Shown here in pieces: positions 18,029 to 27,103 of a DNA stretch of 64,000 nucleotides. A program made the position numbers and the translations under genes. The notes beneath the pieces are model-generated. The model had not been told where the DNA came from. It did not search any database and saw only the letters and a program-made list of their open reading frames with translations. Source of the stretch: Paenibacillus maysiensis (lineage in GTDB: Bacteria > Bacillota > Bacilli > Paenibacillales > Paenibacillaceae); NCBI RefSeq assembly GCF_000520815.1, contig NZ_ASRY01000289.1, positions 1-64,000 of the forward strand, read 5' to 3'. Every line of letters starts with the position of its first letter. Positions within the stretch are counted from its first letter, which is position 1.

Positions 18029-20395
18029 CTACCGCAATTCCGGCAGCCGATCCGCGCTGATCCCGTGAAACACGAAACCATTCGCCATATATGTCTCATA
18101 ATACGTCTTACCGTTACGGTAGACCATCAGATCCTCCAGATGGAAACCACCCATCAAATGAAGCTTTTCTACCCCGCTGCTGCGGCGCTCATGCACAAAC
18201 CCCAGCTTGTAAATGCGCGAGGTAATATCCACATCCAGCGCATAAGGAAGAAATTCGCCTTCGTAGTCACCAAAGAAATACTTTTCCTCATACCGATGCT
18301 CATGAGTGTAATCCAGTAAACGCACGTTAATGCCGCCGTTTTCCTCCAGCGTTTGGTACAGTTTTTTAAACAGCTCATCCTTCGGAACGACCAGCCGATT
18401 TTCATAGGCAGCAGCCACATTCGCCCGCCGCAGCAATTCTTCCTCGAATGTCTGGTTAAACGGCTGTGCGCTGAGTATCAGGGTGCGGCAAGTCTGTGTG
18501 AGTCGATCCACCAGCTTTGACGGACCTCCATCTAGCAAATTGGACACAGGACCCATATGCCGTACATCAAAGAATACAGATTTGCCCCGCTTGGTCTCCA
18601 GCTCTTGCATGACATCTTCCGTCACACGCTCGTAATACTCAAACAGGTTTTGGCCCGTGTAGCTGTCAGCCTGACGGACGCTGTCCGTTGCAGCCTGATG
18701 CAGGTCACGCTCCAAATTGGCAAGCTGTACAGTAATATGTTTCGCCTGCATATGCCATTTTTCAAGAGCCAGCTCATAACGGCGAAGTAGCTCCAGATCC
18801 GTTTGAATCCGCAACATGTGCAGCTTGTGCCCATAGACCGTCTCGGTCAGGTAACGGATCAAGCTGCGCACATTATGTTTATCCATCAGCGGTAAGCGTT
18901 GAAAAGGCTGGTCCTCCACTCGTCCGCTATACAGGGCATCCAGCTCGGCAGCGCTGACCTGCAAATCATTGGACGTATCGCGAATCAATCCCCGAATGGC
19001 GGTAAGCACATTCCCGGTCTTATTCTCATCCGTCCAGTCCGTAAGCTCGAACAAACCGATCTCAGGGTGCTCCTTGGCCGATTCGTTCACAGCCGTTTGC
19101 AGACGTAATTCTGCCTGAAAATCCCCCAACCGTTTGTGTGCGATCCGTTCACAATTATCACGGAAAAAGGCTTCACAGCCCTGTCCGAACAAGGCTTCCT
19201 CCGCCTCGCGCAGTGTCATCCGCTTTAACGAACCGTAGCTGGCTCCGCTGGTCATGAGGGCGCTCATGTCGGTAATGGCCTCATTGCCAGGAACGAGGTC
19301 ATTACGTGTACGGCCTCGCTCGGTAGCATCCAGACCGAAATAATCCAGCTTATCGCGTATATCCCATTCCTGCTCTGTTCTCATACGCGCCAGCAGCTTC
19401 ACATAAAAGTGATACAGCACCGTAAGCGCAATCGACTCATTAGGGCGCTTTACCCGGGAAAATCCGGCCGACACATAGCCCTGCCGCCCGGATTCCGTCA
19501 TGATGTTGTTTTTAAACGATGTATTGTTGTATCCCCCATCCTGGGATCGATAGGAATCCCCCGCCTGATAACGATTTTTAAGAAGCTGAATGTGGCAAAT
19601 GATGTCACAGCTCTCCCGCAGGCTATTCGGCACCGTTACACCGCGTTCGTTCTTGTCGGACAGCACATAGACGAGATCGAACAACGGCGACGGAGCATGA
19701 GATACAGGAATGGTCAGTTTGTCCTCAGTCATATGCAGTGGCGCCGTAAACGTATAATCCGGACTTTGAATATAGTCCAGCTCCCGCATAAAAGCGACTG
19801 ACGCTGCGCTGCTGTAGCCAAATTGGGCTGCCTGATCGCTTTCGCTGACCAAAACGTACAGATCCATCTGCACCGACTTAAAGGACTGCGCAAAAATGTA
19901 TTCCGCCAACAGCGTAATCTCGGGAACCAATACATTCAAGGGATCGTCGGCTGTCGTCAGGATCGACAAATGGACACGCTCGAACGAGGAATACAAGCGA
20001 CCGTAATCTGCCAAGTGCCCACTAGCCCGGCGCAACGCGGCGTTAAGCTCAATCAACTGCGATTCATGTGTATAAAAAGCCTGATGCAAATCACGGCGTC
20101 CGGTTTTGTGGCTGCTTTCCTCCGGTACCGCTACTGTATGGGCAATGACATCCATCGAACGGTCAACAGCGGCATGATCCTCCTGCGAGCGGATGTGGAT
20201 GTACGTTACCCCTGTACTGTTATCCCACTTGGCCCGGTTGATATCTGCAATGGTGTTCATCGCCGGGCCCATACGGTCACCGATAAAAAGAAACACGGAC
20301 GGGAAATGGATGCTGCTGCGTCCATCCCCGCTACCGATTAATTGATCCTCTGCGACTGCATAGTCAGCCGCATAACGTAACAGCTGCTCTCTCAT
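18029..20395 (-). CDS. Unknown 788 aa protein, partner of the tubulin-like protein
   Basis: The family is not recognised with confidence. The N-terminal region has a Rossmann-like strand-loop (SSIHFPSVFLFIGDRMGPAM), which might be a degenerate nucleotide fold. Long helical segments follow with a strongly basic/acidic pattern (AEEALFGQGCEAFFRDNCER; YELALEKWHMQAKHITVQLA). No signal or membrane segment is seen. It begins 3 nt after the tubulin-like gene stop and has only a weak ribosome site, implying translational coupling and near-stoichiometric production with that protein. Such strict pairing suggests a complex; the biochemical role is unknown. Confidence 0.75.
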   Translation of the reverse strand: MREQLLRYAADYAVAEDQLIGSGDGRSSIHFPSVFLFIGDRMGPAMNTIADINRAKWDNSTGVTYIHIRSQEDHAAVDRSMDVIAHTVAVPEESSHKTGRRDLHQAFYTHESQLIELNAALRRASGHLADYGRLYSSFERVHLSILTTADDPLNVLVPEITLLAEYIFAQSFKSVQMDLYVLVSESDQAAQFGYSSAASVAFMRELDYIQSPDYTFTAPLHMTEDKLTIPVSHAPSPLFDLVYVLSDKNERGVTVPNSLRESCDIICHIQLLKNRYQAGDSYRSQDGGYNNTSFKNNIMTESGRQGYVSAGFSRVKRPNESIALTVLYHFYVKLLARMRTEQEWDIRDKLDYFGLDATERGRTRNDLVPGNEAITDMSALMTSGASYGSLKRMTLREAEEALFGQGCEAFFRDNCERIAHKRLGDFQAELRLQTAVNESAKEHPEIGLFELTDWTDENKTGNVLTAIRGLIRDTSNDLQVSAAELDALYSGRVEDQPFQRLPLMDKHNVRSLIRYLTETVYGHKLHMLRIQTDLELLRRYELALEKWHMQAKHITVQLANLERDLHQAATDSVRQADSYTGQNLFEYYERVTEDVMQELETKRGKSVFFDVRHMGPVSNLLDGGPSKLVDRLTQTCRTLILSAQPFNQTFEEELLRRANVAAAYENRLVVPKDELFKKLYQTLEENGGINVRLLDYTHEHRYEEKYFFGDYEGEFLPYALDVDITSRIYKLGFVHERRSSGVEKLHLMGGFHLEDLMVYRNGKTYYETYMANGFVFHGISADRLPELR

Positions 20396-20398
20396 ACT

Positions 20399-23300
20399 TT
20401 ACTTCAACTTTCTGCGGATATCGTTTAGTTTCCCGGACATTTGAGCGTAGAACGCATAGAGCTCCGCTCCGTTAGCCAGCTCCACCTTTTCATATTCCAA
20501 TTGATTCCGGGCTTCCATGTAGGTTGCAGCCAGTTCATCTAGCTTCGCCAGCAACGGCGTAATATCCTCGGACGAAGTCAGGACAGCATCACGACGATCC
20601 GCCTTACGCATCAGGGCTGCATATTTCTTCTCTTCCAGACCACGGAAGTTCGTAAACACTTCAAACTCCACGTAATTACGGCTTTTCATGACATTGGCAA
20701 ACGGCTCCCAAGCCTCTTCCTCTTCGTCACGGTCATAGACGTACAAAGCACCTTTCTTCGTAATCGTGTCGGTATAGAGTGCCTGAATGAACTGATCCAG
20801 CCATTTTTCCTCATCCTGATATTTGCCCAGCAAGGCTTCCAGCTCGGCGGCCTTCGCTTCAATTTGAGTATATTTCGCCAGCTCTTCACGAACCACCTGC
20901 GTTAACTCCGGTGAACGGATCAGGTTTTCCTTCGCCATCTCTTCATTGATGCTGCCAAAGATGTCCTTGCTTCCCGCCTGTTCCAGCCCTTCAGCCAGTA
21001 GACGTTTTAGCTCAGACCATGCTCTCTTCACCTCACCCAGATTCGGCTTGGATTCTTGCAAACGCATATCGTAGCCTGCCAGCAGACCATTCAGATCCAG
21101 CGCACGTGAACGCAGCACAGTAAAGCGACTGCTCGTATTCTGGTCAACATCCTTCTCACGGATCACGCCAAGTGACTTGGCACGGTCGAAGTCGTTACGG
21201 ATGCGGGCATTGTAAGCTTGCACACGCGAATTAACATACGTTTCTCCCCACGATTTTTCAGGAATTGGCGACGGCAGATTCGTCCAGTTGTTTTGGCCTG
21301 TTTGCACCAAATGGCGGCCAATACCTTCGCGGTCGAGAATCGTTTTTTCATAGCTTTCTTCATACACCTTGAGCGGCGTATAAACAAACAATGGCACACC
21401 ATTGCGCGTATTGAGCCAGAAAATCCGGTTACGGACTTCGCTCTCTTTAATGGTAAAGTGTGATTTACCAATTGCATTATTTTGATAATTGCGAACGCCT
21501 TTCAGGATATTAGGCGACTGTACAGGTACCGAAACGAAGCCCCATGACGGGAAGTACAGGTTACCGGAGCTATTGCTCAGATGGAAAACAGGCACGGCCT
21601 CTTCATCCAGTTTGCTCGCAATATAGCGCTCCACGAATTTTTCAATGGCCTCATCCTGCCCGTATTTCATAACGAGGAAATCCTCCATCGAACGGGTAAT
21701 AAGATCACCGAACTTGTCGGTCAGGAAGTTGGAGATGGAACTAATGATGTCGATATCCTGATCCTTCACCCATTGATCTGAATTTTCTAACAACTCTTGG
21801 GCAAAATCACGAATCAGATCATCACCATCACGCTTATCCAGCAGCTTGGTTACGACTTCGGAAATATCCGGCACGCTGACCAGATTCCAATAATACGTCT
21901 TGTTGCCTCTGTGATCGGACTGTTCTTCGCCGTTGATCAGCAAATCGCCATTCTTCTCGAAAATCGCGCTCAGTGCGTTCAAAATTTCAGTAAATACATT
22001 ATAAATGCGGCTGTTTTCCTTATTCAGCAGATCATACAGGTCTTCATAAAATTCAATAAGCTGCTCTGTACGCTCCACATCGGCCCGAAGCCAGTATTCA
22101 TTAATTTTCGCTTCGATGTAAGCATTTTTCTTTTTATCCTTGGACACGAATGCGCTCTTAGCATCGCCCAGCTTTTCACCCGCCTGTTCACGCGCCCATT
22201 CAATATCCGTAGGGATACGATGCAGTGATTCACGCAGCGTCTCAATGTACGAAAGCAGCATTTTCAGCAAGCTAAAGCCTTTTTCCGTATAAATCATACG
22301 GGATACATAAAACGGCCCTTGCTCGGGATGCAGGAACATCCGGCGAATTTGGTCGGTAAACTGCCCGGTAATTTCACCCGGAAGTTGCTTCTTCGCCTTG
22401 ATATATTCCTCGCGGGCACGGGTCAGGAACGTCTGCTCCAGCTCTGTGTCCATATTAACGACTTGCATTTTGACCACATTGTTGTAGCTTAGTCGTTCAC
22501 TGTTTTCAAAGCCCGGCAGCGGTTCAGGAACACGAGATTCAAAGTTTTTGATCATGCTGTCCAGATCGACACCCAGCTTGCGAGCAAACTTCTCGACATC
22601 CTCTTGATTCGGCGATTGCTCGAACATTTTGGACATTTTACCAAACATCCGATAGGCCAGATATGTTGTCATTTCCTCCATCGGCAGTACCGCTGAGGAA
22701 GCCCCGATAATATTGTAATCGTAGTTGGCAGGATATGCCTTGTTCATTTGTGCAATATTGGTACGAATGTTGCTGATATAGTCATGGATGGCAAACTCTT
22801 CGCCCGATTGCTTTTCCTCGCTCGCCATAAAGTTGGTGATGTTCTCGGCGGTAACATTCATGCAGTAATCATAAGCGTTTTCCAGTAGCTTGCCTTCTGT
22901 ATTCGTCGCTGAAATGAGATGACACAGATTAAATGGCGGCAACGGTGAATTTACGGTCAAAATGTTGCCGTACTGCTGCTTGAACCGTTCTCCGCGGCTG
23001 TCCACATTCATCCAGTAGTCCAGCTCTTTCAGCGCGGCATAGCCGTTCTTTTTAATATATTCACGTGTATGCTCACTGAGGCTTTTGTTCGCCAGGTTAA
23101 TGTCCGGCGTAAACAAATACCCTAATGTATTTACACGGTCTACACCTGCGGAGCCGTAATCACGCTCAATAATCCCACGAACAATATACGAGATATCGAG
23201 GAAGGTACCGCTACCCGTACCGCCGGACAAACCGGACAGCAGGAACACCATCAGCTTCTTATTGGTGCCTTCAGACAGGGTTTTGATTTTCTTATCAATG

Positions 23301-23788
23301 CTTTGCACGACTTGATTGATTTTGGTGAACAGCAGCAAACGTCCAGCCTGACGCACCCCTGCTGCCCCGTTCATGCCATCGGTAATGCTCAGCTCAGGTG
23401 ATAGCCAATCCGTAATGTACGGCTCCAAAATGCTGCGGTTTTGCAGCAAGCCACCGATTTCCGCATTGGACAGCAGGACAAACTCGTTGATCGGGTCCAA
23501 GCCAATCCCTTTATATTTTTTGTTACGGTCCTGTTCATTCGTTTCAAAAGCGAGAAATTCCACGTTGTCCGGCTTCTCGCTCTTTTTCTTGGAAACCGGA
23601 TCTGCTGGCAGCTTGAATCTGCGGTTAATTTGATATTTCAAACGGAGGAGGGCATCAATCCCCGTCCCTCCGAGTCCGATAATCAAAATGGGATTATCAA
23701 TGGTATCAACCCTGATTTTATCGCTTACGATCCCTCCGCCGAGTGATACATCTAATTGCTGGATATGCTCTCTAACTACTGGTTTCAT
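20399..23788 (-). CDS. Tubulin/FtsZ-superfamily GTPase-like protein (Tubulin_2 type)
   Basis: This 1129 aa protein has the two glycine-rich elements of the tubulin/FtsZ fold: ILIIGLGGTGIDALLRLK (GLGGTG at 38-43) and the tubulin signature equivalent SGGTGSG at 188-194 in LSGLSGGTGSGTFLDIS. It is about three times the size of FtsZ, the remainder being long helical regions, which matches the large Tubulin_2 (PF13809) proteins found beside vWA and GTPase genes (family name from memory). The AGGAGG ribosome site is strong. GTP binding and perhaps filament formation are plausible. It lies between the secreted vWA gene (24 nt upstream) and the 788 aa gene (3 nt downstream). Confidence 0.88.
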   Translation of the reverse strand: MKPVVREHIQQLDVSLGGGIVSDKIRVDTIDNPILIIGLGGTGIDALLRLKYQINRRFKLPADPVSKKKSEKPDNVEFLAFETNEQDRNKKYKGIGLDPINEFVLLSNAEIGGLLQNRSILEPYITDWLSPELSITDGMNGAAGVRQAGRLLLFTKINQVVQSIDKKIKTLSEGTNKKLMVFLLSGLSGGTGSGTFLDISYIVRGIIERDYGSAGVDRVNTLGYLFTPDINLANKSLSEHTREYIKKNGYAALKELDYWMNVDSRGERFKQQYGNILTVNSPLPPFNLCHLISATNTEGKLLENAYDYCMNVTAENITNFMASEEKQSGEEFAIHDYISNIRTNIAQMNKAYPANYDYNIIGASSAVLPMEEMTTYLAYRMFGKMSKMFEQSPNQEDVEKFARKLGVDLDSMIKNFESRVPEPLPGFENSERLSYNNVVKMQVVNMDTELEQTFLTRAREEYIKAKKQLPGEITGQFTDQIRRMFLHPEQGPFYVSRMIYTEKGFSLLKMLLSYIETLRESLHRIPTDIEWAREQAGEKLGDAKSAFVSKDKKKNAYIEAKINEYWLRADVERTEQLIEFYEDLYDLLNKENSRIYNVFTEILNALSAIFEKNGDLLINGEEQSDHRGNKTYYWNLVSVPDISEVVTKLLDKRDGDDLIRDFAQELLENSDQWVKDQDIDIISSISNFLTDKFGDLITRSMEDFLVMKYGQDEAIEKFVERYIASKLDEEAVPVFHLSNSSGNLYFPSWGFVSVPVQSPNILKGVRNYQNNAIGKSHFTIKESEVRNRIFWLNTRNGVPLFVYTPLKVYEESYEKTILDREGIGRHLVQTGQNNWTNLPSPIPEKSWGETYVNSRVQAYNARIRNDFDRAKSLGVIREKDVDQNTSSRFTVLRSRALDLNGLLAGYDMRLQESKPNLGEVKRAWSELKRLLAEGLEQAGSKDIFGSINEEMAKENLIRSPELTQVVREELAKYTQIEAKAAELEALLGKYQDEEKWLDQFIQALYTDTITKKGALYVYDRDEEEEAWEPFANVMKSRNYVEFEVFTNFRGLEEKKYAALMRKADRRDAVLTSSEDITPLLAKLDELAATYMEARNQLEYEKVELANGAELYAFYAQMSGKLNDIRRKLK

Positions 23789-23812
23789 AGATTTGACCTC
23801 CTAAGGGTTCGT

Positions 23813-25618
23813 TTAGCTGTTTACTGAAATGAATTCCAGCAAAATGGTTTTGTCCACGCTTGCCAGCGGTATCGTCAGACGATCGCCGTTTTTCAGCTCA
23901 AGACCACTGCCTGTATCTACAGCGCGTCCGGATTTTTCAATCGTAATCTCCGGAGTGCTGCGCACAATGATACGGTCCTGATTGGCTGGCGTGAACACCA
24001 CCTTATCGGTTCCGGCAAATTCCGGTGCCAGTTGCAGCAACTGGTGCAGATTGAATTTACCCCGGAAGGTGTTCAGCTTCTTGTATTGCGGATACGTTTT
24101 TTCGCCGGTATTTTCATCCCGAATTTCCAGAACGATTTGTCCGACAAAGCCACGATTGGCTTTTTTGACAGCTTTCCAGATGAAGTAGGCTGCAATCAGC
24201 AGAACGACCAGCCCCAGCCCTAAAAGAATGAGTGATGGCAGCTTGGACTTCTCGGCAGGTACTGCCGGCGCAGTCGTAGTGCCCGTATTCGTGCCACTGC
24301 CCGCCGCAGCTTTGGCACTGACGGTCACAGGCTGGGTTTCACGGTAGAAGCTCTTTTCCTCTGCTCTGACGGTCAGTTCATAGTCATGCTCATCCGGTAT
24401 CGTGTAGGAGCCGGTAAAGGCGTCCCCCTCATTCTTCAATGGAACCTCATTCGTTGTACCGGAATCAAGGTCCTTGACCTTTAGAACTGCATTCATATTT
24501 GCATACAGTTCCTGATCCTGAAGCTGCTGGTTGTTACTCGTCAGGTAGGAACGAATTTGGACTGCGTCACCTTTTTTGTAAGCTTTGGCAGGCGGTGCAT
24601 CCAGTTTCAGTTCCAAATCATAGTTGAACACCAGATTAATATCAATCTGATCCTGTTGGACTCCCTTGACCTGGAGCTTCCAGTCGCCAGCCACAGGCTT
24701 GAGCAGCTTAATCAGCGAGTAGCTTTTCGACTTGGACAGCAGTACATCACTTGAAGGAATCGGCTTGGTGTTGCCCGACGGGTCTATCAGTCTCGCATCC
24801 ACCGGCTTGGAGGACATAATCGAAATATTAGCCTCCAGCACGCTATCGTTCGGTACAGTTACCGTAACGTCCTGATAGTTGCCGTTAGCCGTAATGGACT
24901 GCAAGGGAACAACCTTCAGCTTCAAATTGCTGGCGAAAATTTCACTCAAGATGTTCGGCAGATCATCCGCCGAGCTTGTAATAAAGGATTTACCGCCCGT
25001 TTGCTGCGCAATGTCTGCGAGCTTGTTTTTATTCAGTTTTCCGTTTGCATTCAAACCGATGGTGTAGATCGGAACGCCGCTATTTTTAGCTTCGGCGACA
25101 GCCTTTGCCATATCCTGATCGGATTGGCTTTCAGTTCTGCCCGTCGTTTTATTTAAATCGTTGTTACCATCGGCCAGCATAACGATCATAGGCGCATGTC
25201 CCGCTGTCTTGCCATCCTGCAAAATACGGATCGCTTCCTTGACACCAACGGAGGTGTCAGTATACGCCCCCCGGTTCAGCCCGTCAATGAACGACTTCAG
25301 TTCCTGTTTGTCTGCTTCGGACGTAATATTAAGTAAAGCCTTCTCGCGCTGTACGACATCCGTATACGCTACAATGCCGACCTTGTCATTTTGCGTCGAC
25401 AGCATATCAATGAACATTTTCATGGCTTCATTGCCAATTTTGCCTGGATCACTGGTGTTCATGGAATTACTCACATCGACGAGCAGCACCGCATCCACCT
25501 TGGAGGCCGAGGTTGAAGCGGCATTCGCCGTCTGCGGCTGCCATGCCGAAATTGAGGTCATGATCATTGTACATATGATTCCGATGACCAAAAACCATTT
25601 TCTGTCTCTACTAAACAT
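23813..25618 (-). CDS. Secreted/membrane-anchored von Willebrand A protein
   Basis: This 601 aa protein starts with a signal peptide (helix at about 8-26, cleavage likely after the ANA at 31-33). A vWA domain follows, with MIDAS DVSNS at 48-52, Thr in TDTSVG, and Asp in MLADGNND. A middle beta-rich region of about 200 residues resembles extracellular Ig-like domains. One membrane helix (LPSLILLGLGLVVLLIAAYF, about 460-480) is followed by a cytoplasmic beta-rich domain that reads like an FHA-type or similar ligand-binding fold. It is the first gene of the seven-gene operon. It could sense an outside ligand and signal to the cytoplasmic tubulin-like protein and GTPase. Confidence 0.87.
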   Translation of the reverse strand: MFSRDRKWFLVIGIICTMIMTSISAWQPQTANAASTSASKVDAVLLVDVSNSMNTSDPGKIGNEAMKMFIDMLSTQNDKVGIVAYTDVVQREKALLNITSEADKQELKSFIDGLNRGAYTDTSVGVKEAIRILQDGKTAGHAPMIVMLADGNNDLNKTTGRTESQSDQDMAKAVAEAKNSGVPIYTIGLNANGKLNKNKLADIAQQTGGKSFITSSADDLPNILSEIFASNLKLKVVPLQSITANGNYQDVTVTVPNDSVLEANISIMSSKPVDARLIDPSGNTKPIPSSDVLLSKSKSYSLIKLLKPVAGDWKLQVKGVQQDQIDINLVFNYDLELKLDAPPAKAYKKGDAVQIRSYLTSNNQQLQDQELYANMNAVLKVKDLDSGTTNEVPLKNEGDAFTGSYTIPDEHDYELTVRAEEKSFYRETQPVTVSAKAAAGSGTNTGTTTAPAVPAEKSKLPSLILLGLGLVVLLIAAYFIWKAVKKANRGFVGQIVLEIRDENTGEKTYPQYKKLNTFRGKFNLHQLLQLAPEFAGTDKVVFTPANQDRIIVRSTPEITIEKSGRAVDTGSGLELKNGDRLTIPLASVDKTILLEFISVNS

Positions 25619-25681
25619 CGCCTGTACCCCTTTGCCGATTAGTTCTCATTCTAAATTACAGTTGTACTCCCCTACTATTAA

Positions 25682-25687
25682 ATTATA
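25682..25687 (-). promoter_or_regulatory. Possible -10 box of the seven-gene operon
   Basis: TATAAT on the minus strand lies about 65 nt upstream of the secreted vWA start. No good -35 is seen at 16-18 nt, so the assignment is tentative. Confidence 0.35.
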
Positions 25688-25760
25688 ATGAGTTTTACAT
25701 GAGAGCTAGCTGAAAATGGTGCCCGAATAGCCTGAATACAGCCAAGAAGTCTATTACACC

Positions 25761-25797
25761 GCAGGATTTTACCAATATCCTGCAGTAATGATATAAT
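25761..25797 (+). promoter_or_regulatory. Promoter with embedded inverted repeat, divergent from the operon
   Basis: A consensus TATAAT at 25792-25797 with TTACCA 17 bp upstream points toward the 50 aa and zinc-ribbon genes. A perfect 7-bp inverted repeat (GCAGGAT / ATCCTGC, 25761-25783) brackets the -35, so a repressor could bind here. Confidence 0.55.
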
Positions 25798-25918
25798 TAT
25801 ACCCCAACGAGGGCAATTGGGCACCAGCCTTCTCCTTTATACGACAAAAATGACAGAAGCGAAACCCGCCCTTGTAAAATATCGCTGTAAAAATCTGAGC
25901 AGAAAGAGGAAGTACACT

Positions 25919-26071
25919 ATGATCTCATACGGATGTTTGGCGATTTTGTTTCTTTTTGTCGCCATCAAATTAATCATTTACTCTATACATAAAAAACGCG
26001 CTCCCTCGATTACGCAAATAAACACTGAGCTTCTAGCCCTGCTGAACCGGAGAAGTGATCGCAATGAGTAG
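25919..26071 (+). CDS. 50 aa single-helix membrane peptide
   Basis: The start at 25919 follows AGAGGAAG; a longer frame from a TTG at 25817 lacks a ribosome site. The protein is one membrane helix (ISYGCLAILFLFVAIKLIIY) followed by a basic tail (HKKRAPSITQ). Its stop overlaps the next gene by 8 nt, so the two are translated together. No family was recognised. It may be a membrane subunit or regulator for the neighbouring zinc-ribbon protein. Confidence 0.6.
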   Translation: MISYGCLAILFLFVAIKLIIYSIHKKRAPSITQINTELLALLNRRSDRNE

Positions 26072-26981
26072 TGCCAAGCAGCCTGTACAATTTCGTCCGT
26101 TTACCCACACCGAGCATGCGTACCAAAAGCTGCGAATCTGCAAACGATGCGGACAGTTCACTGCCCTATGGGAGAAGGAATGTACGTCATGCGGTCGCGA
26201 TGCGTTGGTGCCTGTAGAGCAATATGCCAACCGCAAAGCCAAGCTTTATTTTCGCAAGGACCTTGCCTTCGGCATCGTGCTGCTGGGCGCCGCCGTCTTT
26301 TTCGGCCATTCACCCCAGCAAATGCTCTTGTGCGGTATTGTCGGCACGCTTCTCCTGCTACCCTTAGTGCTTCTACAGCAGCGTATTCGTCCCTATGAGC
26401 AGCGCAGGCAGCTTATACGCCTGTTCAGAGGCCGCATAGAGCAGCTTAAAGAGGGCCTGAACATCAATCATAAAAACGCGGTTGCCCTGCGACAGCTCAG
26501 CGAGCGTGTCTCCTATGAAATGCTGCGTGAGATTGCCGTACTCATTCACAACGACCGAATAAGGCTCCAACAGGTCGCCTTGCTGCAATCTTTTGTTCTC
26601 CGCAAGGATATGGAGCTAACGCTCGACCCTCTCCTGATCAAAAGCTTTGAACCGCTTATGGTCAGATATATCGGAGAGATTACGAGATTAAATCGCGAGC
26701 TAATTAAGGATCGAACGTTCCGTTACGTCATCTTTTATGAGCGCCGCATTCTGGAAATGGCAGGAGGCGAGGATATTCTTGTCCGTGTTGCCAGCGCGGC
26801 AGTCCGTAAAAAGCGCTACGTGGTCACGCACGCTGGTTTTATTTCCAGATATGTGCGCAAACTGCCGAAGGAACGAGTCCAGCGTTTATATCATATCATT
26901 CAAGAGAATCCTTATGAACCCTTTGGCGATTTGGCCGATGAGGTCAAGATCGTATACCTGATGGAGCAGTATAAAAACTGA
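26064..26981 (+). CDS. Zinc-ribbon membrane protein divergent from the vWA/tubulin operon
   Basis: This protein of about 305 aa starts at the ATG at 26064, 11 nt after GGAG; a GTG at 26055 is too close to it. Residues about 25-50 hold a zinc ribbon (CKRCGQF with CTSCG). Two adjacent membrane helices follow (FGIVLLGAAVFFG; MLLCGIVGTLLLLPLVLL), then about 200 cytoplasmic, mostly helical residues (LRQLSERVSYEMLREIAVLI; YIGEITRLNRELIKDRTFRY). The zinc ribbon recalls the one in the GTPase of the divergent operon, so it may be a further component of that system. No family was recognised. Confidence 0.7.
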   Translation: MSSAKQPVQFRPFTHTEHAYQKLRICKRCGQFTALWEKECTSCGRDALVPVEQYANRKAKLYFRKDLAFGIVLLGAAVFFGHSPQQMLLCGIVGTLLLLPLVLLQQRIRPYEQRRQLIRLFRGRIEQLKEGLNINHKNAVALRQLSERVSYEMLREIAVLIHNDRIRLQQVALLQSFVLRKDMELTLDPLLIKSFEPLMVRYIGEITRLNRELIKDRTFRYVIFYERRILEMAGGEDILVRVASAAVRKKRYVVTHAGFISRYVRKLPKERVQRLYHIIQENPYEPFGDLADEVKIVYLMEQYKN

Positions 26982-27043
26982 TCTGTCCTAATGCCCTTCT
27001 ATATATGACGTCATTACCATGACAAAGCACTGCAATGAAGCAG

Positions 27044-27090
27044 CAAAAAAAACCGTCAGGATCGCCAGCGCCTCCGGACGGTTTTTTAGT
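27044..27090. terminator. Bidirectional terminator between convergent genes
   Basis: AAAAAACCGTC pairs with GGACGGTTTTTT across a GC-rich loop, flanked by A and T runs, so it can end transcription from both the zinc-ribbon gene and the minus-strand hydrolase. Confidence 0.85.
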
Positions 27091-27103
27091 TCTGGCTTTT
27101 GGA

